NCBI GenBank assembly: GCA_902588515.1
Contig: CACIPP010000005.1
Location: 1 to 48,036 of the forward strand
Origin: GCA-002704185 sp902588515
Lineage (GTDB): Bacteria > Pseudomonadota > Alphaproteobacteria > Pelagibacterales > Pelagibacteraceae
Length of the DNA stretch: 48,036 nucleotides
Direction: 5' to 3'
Position numbers and translations under genes: made by a program. A model generated the notes under the pieces. It saw only the letters and a list, made by a program, of their open reading frames with translations. It ran no database searches and was not told the origin of the DNA. Each line of letters begins with the position of its first letter. The stretch's first letter is position 1. Positions 41,782 through 48,036 of the stretch are shown here, piece by piece.

Positions 41782-42985
41782 TCAATTAATAGGTGCACTT
41801 GATATTGGTACTTACAAAACTAAGTTTTTAATTTCATCGCTAGATGATAAAAATTTTATAAAAATTCATTCAAAAAAAACTGTTCATACAAAGGGTATTA
41901 AGAAGGGGAATATAACAGATATAGACAAATTAATTGATATTATTAATAGTTGTGTCGGTCAGGCAGAGGATGAAATTAAATCAGAAATTGAAAAAATCTA
42001 TGTTTCATTAAACTCAATTAGATTTAATCACTGCAATCTTTGTCAGTCTAGGAATATCGGTTCATACGAAATTCACCATGATCACGATGTTCAAAATATG
42101 ATAAATAATGCAGTTAATATTTTTTATCTAACAAATAAAAATCAAAAAATTATTCACTTACTTAAGTCATGTTTTAAACTTGATAAAAAAAATATTGTTG
42201 AAAATCCTGTAAATTTAAAAGCACATAGCCTTGAAACTGAGCTAGGTATTATATCTGTAGAAAAAAATTTTATTGAAAATTTAAATAATGTTTTTGACAA
42301 ATGTCATTTAAATGTAGAAAAATTTATTTATTCACCTTTCGCATCTTCAATTCTATCTGCTGATCAGGAGGAGTTTGAAAAGGGTTTTGTGCATTTAGAT
42401 TTTGGCCACGATAAAACTTCAGTAGCTATTTTTGATAAAGGTAACTTGATACATTCTTCTATTTTGCCTGTAGGCTCTTGGCATATTACAAGCGACATAT
42501 CTAAAGCATTTAATCTAAATTATAATTTGGCTGAAAAAGTAAAAGTTGATATCGGCCTTGTTTTTAATAATGACGTTACCAATATAAATCTGAAATTCAA
42601 AGACAAAGAGAATAATTTAGTACAGATATCTGAGGAAATGCTTAAGCAAGTAATTCAGTCTAGAGTAGATGAAATTTTGGAAATGATAGAAAAAGAAATT
42701 CAATTTAGTAAAATTTTTAATAAAGGTTTTATAAAAATTATAATTTCAGGTGGAGGTTCCAATCTTAAAGGAATAAGTAACAGAATTAAAAAACTATTGA
42801 ATTGCGATGTTACTTATGCAAAACAATCTTTTCCGATTAAAAATACAGAATTTAATATTTTTTCGGACTACATGGTATGTTTAGGTATTACTAAGCTAGT
42901 TTATTTTAATTTTAATAAAGAAATTTTGGGTTTTAAGAAAAGAAACAAAGGTTTTTTTAGAAAACTTTACGATATATTTTCATAG
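41774..42985 (+). CDS. ftsA: Cell division protein FtsA
   Basis: FtsA is an actin-like ATPase that anchors FtsZ to the membrane. The 403-residue protein begins IGALDIGTYKTKFLISS (phosphate 1), has the 1C subdomain, then KGFVHLDFGHDKTSVAIFDK (phosphate 2), ILPVGSWHITSDISKAFNLN, and IIISGGGSNLKGISNRIKK (adenosine motif). It ends with a basic amphipathic tail (GFFRKLYDIFS) that fits the membrane-targeting sequence. In most bacteria ftsZ follows directly; here a 61-bp spacer and then lpxC follow. Confidence 0.95.
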   Translation: MNNQLIGALDIGTYKTKFLISSLDDKNFIKIHSKKTVHTKGIKKGNITDIDKLIDIINSCVGQAEDEIKSEIEKIYVSLNSIRFNHCNLCQSRNIGSYEIHHDHDVQNMINNAVNIFYLTNKNQKIIHLLKSCFKLDKKNIVENPVNLKAHSLETELGIISVEKNFIENLNNVFDKCHLNVEKFIYSPFASSILSADQEEFEKGFVHLDFGHDKTSVAIFDKGNLIHSSILPVGSWHITSDISKAFNLNYNLAEKVKVDIGLVFNNDVTNINLKFKDKENNLVQISEEMLKQVIQSRVDEILEMIEKEIQFSKIFNKGFIKIIISGGGSNLKGISNRIKKLLNCDVTYAKQSFPIKNTEFNIFSDYMVCLGITKLVYFNFNKEILGFKKRNKGFFRKLYDIFS

Positions 42986-43046
42986 ATTCATAATTGGCAA
43001 TAAAAGTTGTGTAGATTGAATATTTTTAATCCATTATTTAATCTTT

Positions 43047-43898
43047 GTGATCGCACAACAAAAAACAATTAAGAAAAAAATAGTTATAGAAGGTATAGGT
43101 CTACATACAGGATTAGCATCAAAAATAGAATTATCACCGCTAAAAGATAATCAAGGAATAATTTTTGAAAATGTAAAGCTTGGCACCAATTCAATTAAAG
43201 CTAATTGGAAAAATCTTTGTGCAGCTAACCTTTGCACAAAAATAAAAAAAAAAAATTTCGAAATTAGTACCATTGAACACTTAATGTTTTCTCTAAGTTC
43301 ACTTGGGATTACTAATATAAAAATAAAAACATATTCAAATGAAATACCAATTATGGACGGTAGCTCTAAAATATTTATTGACGAAATCTTAAATGCTGGA
43401 CTGTTAATACAAAAATCTAAATCAAAATTTTTAAAAATTAAAAAAAAAATTGAAATTAAAAATAATGGAAAATTGATGTCTATATCTCCAAATAAATCAA
43501 ATGATCTTGAGGTAAGTTTAAAGCTGAATTACAAAAACAAAATAATTGGCAATCAAAATTTTAAATATATACACTCTAATAGTCATTATTTAAAAATTTA
43601 TGATTGTAGAACATTTTGCTTGCAAGAGGATTTAGAAAAAATTTTTGCTATGGGACTTGGTAAAGGTGGCTCTTTAGACAATGCCATCATTGTATCAGGT
43701 GAAAAAGTGTTAAATCAAGATGGATTACGTTATAAAGATGAGTTTGTAAGACACAAAGTCTTAGACTGTGTTGGTGATTTATATTTAAGCGGATATAAAA
43801 TTATAGGAAAAATATATGGATATCAAAGTGGACACGAAATGACAGCTATGTTGTTAAAAGAGATTTTTAAGAAGAAGAGTAATTATGAAATTATTTAA
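43047..43898 (+). CDS. lpxC: UDP-3-O-acyl-N-acetylglucosamine deacetylase
   Basis: LpxC is the zinc deacetylase that commits to lipid A synthesis, so the organism makes lipopolysaccharide. The 283-residue protein has IEGIGLHTGLASKIEL and the zinc ligands His78 (STIEHLMFSL), His236 and Asp240 (VRHKVLDCVGDLYLSG). It also has the catalytic Glu77 and His263 (GYQSGHEMTAM). It is about 20 residues shorter than E. coli LpxC at the C-terminus. The start is GTG at 43047. A 61-bp spacer separates it from ftsA, the widest in the cluster, with a TTGGCA at 42994 as a possible -35 but no good -10. It overlaps bamD by 14 bp. Confidence 0.97.
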   Translation: MIAQQKTIKKKIVIEGIGLHTGLASKIELSPLKDNQGIIFENVKLGTNSIKANWKNLCAANLCTKIKKKNFEISTIEHLMFSLSSLGITNIKIKTYSNEIPIMDGSSKIFIDEILNAGLLIQKSKSKFLKIKKKIEIKNNGKLMSISPNKSNDLEVSLKLNYKNKIIGNQNFKYIHSNSHYLKIYDCRTFCLQEDLEKIFAMGLGKGGSLDNAIIVSGEKVLNQDGLRYKDEFVRHKVLDCVGDLYLSGYKIIGKIYGYQSGHEMTAMLLKEIFKKKSNYEII

Positions 43899-44724
43899 AT
43901 TTGTAGTTTTAATTTTATTCATTTTTACATCTTCTTGTACGAGTGAAAAGCAAATAGTTTTTAACGAAGAAAAAATCTCGGATCCAAAAAAAATGTATAT
44001 TAATGCTTTTAGTTTTTACCAATCAGGAAAATATAATGAGGCAATAGATTTATTTGAAAAAATTGAATTGAACTTTTCACATTTAAGCTATGGACCTAAA
44101 TCATTACTAATGATTTCATATATATACTATGATAGGGCTAAGTTTTTAGAATCTTTACAAAGTATAAAAAAATTTAAGAAATTTTATCCAAACCATATAA
44201 ATTACGATTACGCAGAATATCTAATTGCATTAAATCTTTATGATCAAATAAACGATGCAAGTAGAGATCAAAGGAATAGTAAGCTCGCATTAACTCAATT
44301 TAAAAAAATAATTAAAAAATATCCTAATACTGACTATGCTCAGGATGCCAAGTATAAAGTAGATTTAATTAATGAACAATTAGCGGGTAAAGAAATGTAT
44401 ATAGCAAGATATTATATAGATAGATTTAAATGGATGGCAGCATTAATTAGATTAAATAATATAGTAACAAAATATTCAAACACTATATTTGTAGATGAAG
44501 CTTTGCATAGGATAGTTGAAATAAACTATAGAATTGGAAACATACCCGAGGCAAAAAAATATGCATCTATTTTAGGGTATAATTCTAACGACAGTGATTG
44601 GTACAAGAAGTCTTATAACATCGTTAGTGATAAAAAATTTATTGATAAAATTGAAAAAGAAAAAAAATCTAGCAGATTTGTTAATTTAAAAACGAAAATT
44701 AAAAATTTCTTTTTAGTTAAATGA
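43885..44724 (+). CDS. bamD: Outer membrane assembly lipoprotein BamD
   Basis: BamD is the essential lipoprotein partner of BamA in outer-membrane beta-barrel insertion. The 279-residue protein starts with a lipoprotein signal (MKLFKFVVLILFIFTSSC, lipid on Cys18; the lipobox T-S-S-C is slightly off the L-A/S-G/A-C norm), then several TPR units (MYINAFSFYQSGKYNEAIDL, DYAEYLIALNLYDQIND, YIARYYIDRFKWMAALIRLN). These match BamD/ComL. It overlaps lpxC by 14 bp and ligA by 4 bp. It would be lipidated by the Lgt encoded in this window. Confidence 0.94.
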   Translation: MKLFKFVVLILFIFTSSCTSEKQIVFNEEKISDPKKMYINAFSFYQSGKYNEAIDLFEKIELNFSHLSYGPKSLLMISYIYYDRAKFLESLQSIKKFKKFYPNHINYDYAEYLIALNLYDQINDASRDQRNSKLALTQFKKIIKKYPNTDYAQDAKYKVDLINEQLAGKEMYIARYYIDRFKWMAALIRLNNIVTKYSNTIFVDEALHRIVEINYRIGNIPEAKKYASILGYNSNDSDWYKKSYNIVSDKKFIDKIEKEKKSSRFVNLKTKIKNFFLVK

Positions 44725-46745
44725 TTAAAAGCTTAAGTGAATATAAAAAGAAACTAAAAGAGTTTAATGATCATAATAAGTATTACTATGACTTAAATAG
44801 GCCGAAAATTAGTGACGAAAAATTTGATGCATTAAAGAGAGATCTTTTAGAATTCGAAGACGATCAAAAATTAAAAATAAAAGAGGTACAAAACAGTATA
44901 GGCTTCAAACCCTCTAAAAAATTTTCAAAAGTGCAGCATTCTGAAAAAATGCTCTCATTAAGTAATGCAACATCAGATCAGGATATCGATGATTTTTTTA
45001 AAAAAATAAGGAATTTTTTAAATTTAAATCAAAAAAAAGAAATAGAAGTAATTGCAGAGCCAAAAATTGACGGTATTTCCGCGGCGCTTCGTTACAAGAA
45101 AGGAATTTTTGTTCAAGGCTTATCACGTGGCGACGGTAGTTATGGTGAAGATATAACAGAAAATCTTAATACTATAAAAACTATACCTAAAAAGATTTCT
45201 CCAGATAACCTGCCAGATAATTTTGAGGTAAGGGGTGAAGTATACATACCTAAAAGCGAATATGAAAAAATAAAAGAAAGTTTTTCAAATCCAAGAAATG
45301 CAGCAGCTGGATCTTTAAGACAAAAGGATGCTGCAAATACAAAAAAAATACCTCTAAACTTTTTTTGTTATGGAACAACGCAATCTGGCCAAAAAATTTG
45401 CAAAACCCAAAGCGATTTTATTAATTTGATGAAAAAAAAAGGTTTTAACACTAATCCACTTTCTAAAGTTTTTAAGGATATTGAAAACCTTATAAAAAAT
45501 CACAAGGAACTTGAAAAGAAAAGATCAGAATTAAATTATGATATTGATGGGATTGTATATAAAGTAAATAATTTCGAACTACAAAGTAGATTAGGAAATT
45601 TATCAAGTGTTCCTAGATGGGCAATTGCTCATAAATTTTCAGCCGAAAAAGGTTTCTCAATAATAAATGATATTGAAATTCAAGTAGGAAGAACAGGCGC
45701 ACTTACTCCAGTAGCCAAATTAAAACCTGTTACAGTCGGAGGAGTTGTAGTTTCTAATGCTACATTGCATAATGAGGATGAAATAAAAAGAAAAGATATT
45801 AGAATAGGGGATACAGTATGTATACAAAGAGCAGGGGATGTAATTCCAAATGTAGTATTTGTTGAAAAAAATAAGAGACCTAAGAATTCAAAAGAATTTA
45901 ATTTTCCTTTAAAATGTCCATCTTGTGGATCTAAAGTGAAAAAAGAATACAATCAACAAACCAAAAAATTTGATGCAGTTGCCAGATGTACAAGTGAAGG
46001 TTACGAGTGCAATAAAATTGCAATAGAAAAAATTAAGCATTTCATTTCAAAAGATGCATTAAATATTGATGGGTTAGGCAAAAGAGTAGTTGAAAAGTTT
46101 TGGGAATTAAACTTTGTCAGATTTCCCCATGATATTTTCAAATTAAATTATAAAAAAATAGAAGAATTAGATGGCTTTGGTTATCAATCAGCTTCTAACT
46201 TGAAATCAGCTATTAATAAATCTAAAGAGATAACGCTAGAAAAGTTTATTTTTTCGTTAGGTATAAGGCACATTGGACAAGAGAATGCAAAAATCTTAGC
46301 TAATTATTTTTTAGATATCAAAAGTTTTTCTAAAATTTTTGATAAAAAAAATAGAGAAAAGATAATTAATGGTTTAATCGATTTAGATGGGGTCGGAGAA
46401 ACACAAATTAAATCAATTCAAAATTTTTTTTCAAATTCATCAAATATTAAAGCTGTATCTGAATTAATTAAAGTTTTAAAAATTACTGATTTCAAATTAA
46501 AAAAAGACGGTAAATTTCTTGAAAAAACTTTTATGTTAACCGGGGGCCTATCCAGAATGAGCAGATCAGAGGCTAAAAATATTATCGAAGAAAATGGAGG
46601 AAAAATTTTAGGTACACCAAGCAAAAAGCTAGATTATCTAATAGTTGGTGATAGCAAACCTACTACAAAAAAGATTGAACAAGCTAAAAATAATGGTGTT
46701 TCAATTCTAAGTGAAAAAGCATGGTATGATATGCTAGATAGCTGA
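44721..46745 (+). CDS. ligA: NAD-dependent DNA ligase
   Basis: LigA seals nicks in replication and repair using NAD. The 674-residue protein has the Ia domain (EFNDHNKYYYDLNRPKISDE) and the nucleotidyltransferase lysine Lys115 in AEPKIDGISAALRY. It also has SRGDGSYGEDITENLNTI, FEVRGEVYIPKSEY, NPRNAAAGSLRQKD and an OB fold (VGRTGALTPVAKLKPV). A four-cysteine zinc finger (CPSCGSKVKK, then RCTSEGYEC), helix-hairpin-helix repeats (GIRHIGQENAKIL, DGVGETQIKSI) and a C-terminal BRCT domain from about 597 follow. It overlaps bamD by 4 bp. recN, which usually lies between bamD and ligA in alphaproteobacteria, is absent here. The 3' end overlaps the convergent M24 gene by 12 bp. Confidence 0.98.
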   Translation: MIKSLSEYKKKLKEFNDHNKYYYDLNRPKISDEKFDALKRDLLEFEDDQKLKIKEVQNSIGFKPSKKFSKVQHSEKMLSLSNATSDQDIDDFFKKIRNFLNLNQKKEIEVIAEPKIDGISAALRYKKGIFVQGLSRGDGSYGEDITENLNTIKTIPKKISPDNLPDNFEVRGEVYIPKSEYEKIKESFSNPRNAAAGSLRQKDAANTKKIPLNFFCYGTTQSGQKICKTQSDFINLMKKKGFNTNPLSKVFKDIENLIKNHKELEKKRSELNYDIDGIVYKVNNFELQSRLGNLSSVPRWAIAHKFSAEKGFSIINDIEIQVGRTGALTPVAKLKPVTVGGVVVSNATLHNEDEIKRKDIRIGDTVCIQRAGDVIPNVVFVEKNKRPKNSKEFNFPLKCPSCGSKVKKEYNQQTKKFDAVARCTSEGYECNKIAIEKIKHFISKDALNIDGLGKRVVEKFWELNFVRFPHDIFKLNYKKIEELDGFGYQSASNLKSAINKSKEITLEKFIFSLGIRHIGQENAKILANYFLDIKSFSKIFDKKNREKIINGLIDLDGVGETQIKSIQNFFSNSSNIKAVSELIKVLKITDFKLKKDGKFLEKTFMLTGGLSRMSRSEAKNIIEENGGKILGTPSKKLDYLIVGDSKPTTKKIEQAKNNGVSILSEKAWYDMLDS

Positions 46746-48036
46746 ACAAAGATCTTTTAAATACTTTTTCTCTTTTAAACTCAAAAATTCATTTAAATTT
46801 TTAAATACCTTTTTGTGGTAATTATTTATCCATTTTATTTCGTTCTTTGAAAGCAATTTAATATTAAGACCATTTTTATCAAATGGTACAAGTGTTAAAT
46901 TCTCAAAATATTTTTTATTTTTTTCTTTTTTAACCATCATCATATTCTCTAATCTCACGCCAAAATGTTTTTCCTTATAATATCCAGGTTCGTTTGACAT
47001 AATTTGCCTTTCAAAAAATTTTGTTTTACTGTTGGATGATATGTTTGGGGGAGATTCATGAACATTGAGAAAATAGCCAATACCATGTCCAGTTCCGTGG
47101 TTATAATTTTTTCCGTATTTTTTAAGAAAAAATCTAGCTTTTTTATCTACCTCTTGTCCTCTTGTTTTATTAGTTAAGTTGAAATTATTAACCGCAATGT
47201 GACCTTTTAAAACATAGGTATAAATATTTTTGTGGAAGTTGCTAACTGTACCCAGCACAAACGTACGTGTTACATCTGTAGTACCCAAGTAATATTGTGA
47301 CCCAGAATCTAATAAATATAAATTATTTTTTTTTAGAAATGTTTTTTTTTTTACATTTTTAGCATTATAGTGGATTATTGCACCATTTGATCCGAAAGCT
47401 GAAATAGTTTCAAAGCTTGGGGAAATATAATTTTTATTTAATTTTTTAATATTTTCCAACTTATCTTGAACGTCGATCTCTGAAATTTTACCACTCATCG
47501 TGTTATTTTTTAACCAAAACATTAGTTTTATCAAAGCAATACCATCGTAAATTTGGGCCTTTCTTAAATTTTTTATTTCAATTTTATTTTTAATGGATTT
47601 TAAAAAGTTAATTGGATCTTCTTTAGGTTTGATTAGTATTTTCTTTCTTTTAATCTTGTTTATAAAATTTATCGATATTGAATTTCGGTCTAGATAAACT
47701 GTATTTAATTTTTGGATATCCGAGAAAATTTTATCTTCGTCTGATAATTGTATATTTTTACTAAGTTTTAAATTTTTATTTATATATCTCTTATTTAAAT
47801 AAATAGATAATTGATTTTTTTTAACTATTGCTTTTGATTTTATTATTGGATTAAAAGGTACTCTTGCCCTCAAATTAGACAGCCAACATATATTCTCGCT
47901 ATTTGATATTAAAAATCCCTCTTTTTTTTTTAGCTTTAATAATTTAGTTAATTTTTTAAGTTTTTCCTCAAATCTTAAGCCGTGAAATTTACTATTCAGT
48001 GCAAAAATTTTAATTTTGTCAGATTTCTTAAAGCAA
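46734..48036 (-). CDS. M24B Xaa-Pro aminopeptidase, 5'-truncated by the window edge
   Basis: Aminopeptidase P removes the N-terminal residue before proline using a two-metal site. The frame is open to the right edge of the window: about 433 residues are visible and the start codon lies outside. A creatinase-type N-terminal part is recognisable at the edge (GFLISNSENICWLSNLR). The catalytic pita-bread domain shows its metal ligands in order: two Asp in LLDSGSQYYLGTTDVTRTF, His in NHGTGHGIGYFLNVHESPP, Glu in MSNEPGYYKEKHFGVRLEN and the final Glu in the same stretch. Family members of this length usually have about 560-600 residues, so roughly 130-170 may be missing. It converges on ligA with a 12-bp overlap. 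Confidence 0.9.
   Translation of the reverse strand, partial: CFKKSDKIKIFALNSKFHGLRFEEKLKKLTKLLKLKKKEGFLISNSENICWLSNLRARVPFNPIIKSKAIVKKNQLSIYLNKRYINKNLKLSKNIQLSDEDKIFSDIQKLNTVYLDRNSISINFINKIKRKKILIKPKEDPINFLKSIKNKIEIKNLRKAQIYDGIALIKLMFWLKNNTMSGKISEIDVQDKLENIKKLNKNYISPSFETISAFGSNGAIIHYNAKNVKKKTFLKKNNLYLLDSGSQYYLGTTDVTRTFVLGTVSNFHKNIYTYVLKGHIAVNNFNLTNKTRGQEVDKKARFFLKKYGKNYNHGTGHGIGYFLNVHESPPNISSNSKTKFFERQIMSNEPGYYKEKHFGVRLENMMMVKKEKNKKYFENLTLVPFDKNGLNIKLLSKNEIKWINNYHKKVFKNLNEFLSLKEKKYLKDLCSAI

Noticed and set aside
42986..43046. Possible ftsZ remnant or small gene between ftsA and lpxC
   Set aside because: Only 61 A/T-rich bases without an open frame or tubulin motif; a weak promoter at most.

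Overview
The window looks like a piece of a streamlined, very AT-rich alphaproteobacterial chromosome, most like the SAR11/Pelagibacterales group. This is inferred from gene content, the strong A/T bias in codons and gaps, the near absence of spacers, and alphaproteobacterial traits such as the FtsZ tail ending in IPAFLRRQ, an ELM1-family protein and the extended UvrB N-terminus. Intact genes for branched-chain amino acid, aspartate and carbamoyl-phosphate metabolism argue for a free-living cell rather than a Rickettsia-like parasite. No transposase, prophage, CRISPR array or other mobile element was seen.

Region 1 (1-3355, minus strand) is a tightly coupled operon: MarR-type regulator, OmpR-type response regulator, EnvZ-type histidine kinase, lgt (lipoprotein maturation) and the beginning of a MidA-like methyltransferase cut by the window edge. 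Divergent from it is ilvE. Region 2 (4314-9996, minus strand) is uvrB, a pteridine-reductase-like SDR, folB, uvrC and pgsA, all abutting or overlapping; it interleaves nucleotide-excision repair with pterin enzymes. aspC starts 6 bp away on the other strand. Region 3 (11195-18209) holds trxB, an ELM1-family protein paired with a 2OG-Fe(II) oxygenase-like protein, and carAB. Region 4 (18308-23479, plus strand) is yqeY-like, dnaG, rpoD, a CAT-anticodon tRNA and a DMT-family transporter, a version of the macromolecular-synthesis neighbourhood. Region 5 (23476-25773) is mlaA-mlaC (outer-membrane lipid asymmetry) on the minus strand, an AmpD-like amidase on the plus strand, and the RNase P RNA gene.

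Region 6 (25774-46745, plus strand) is a nearly unbroken 21-kb division and cell wall (dcw) cluster: mraZ, ftsZ, rsmH, ftsL, ftsI, murE, murF, mraY, murD, ftsW, murG, murC, murB, ddl, ftsQ, ftsA, lpxC, bamD, ligA. It builds the peptidoglycan precursor from UDP-MurNAc to lipid II, polymerises and crosslinks septal wall, and builds the Z-ring. It continues into lipid A synthesis, outer-membrane protein assembly and DNA ligation. The unusual point is that ftsZ sits second, right behind mraZ, and the usual slot between ftsA and lpxC is empty. The control region before mraZ carries three 10-bp-spaced repeats matching the MraZ operator and, upstream, a GAAC-N7-GAAC direct repeat like the alphaproteobacterial LexA box. 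The window ends with a 5'-truncated M24 (Xaa-Pro aminopeptidase) gene on the minus strand.

Most of the window is conserved housekeeping. The points most worth a second look are the relocated ftsZ with its MraZ/LexA-like control region, a DnaG zinc domain that has lost three of four metal ligands, the uvrB-pterin-uvrC operon, the ELM1/2OG-oxygenase pair, a MlaA homologue without a lipobox, and repeated 3'-end overlaps between convergent genes.
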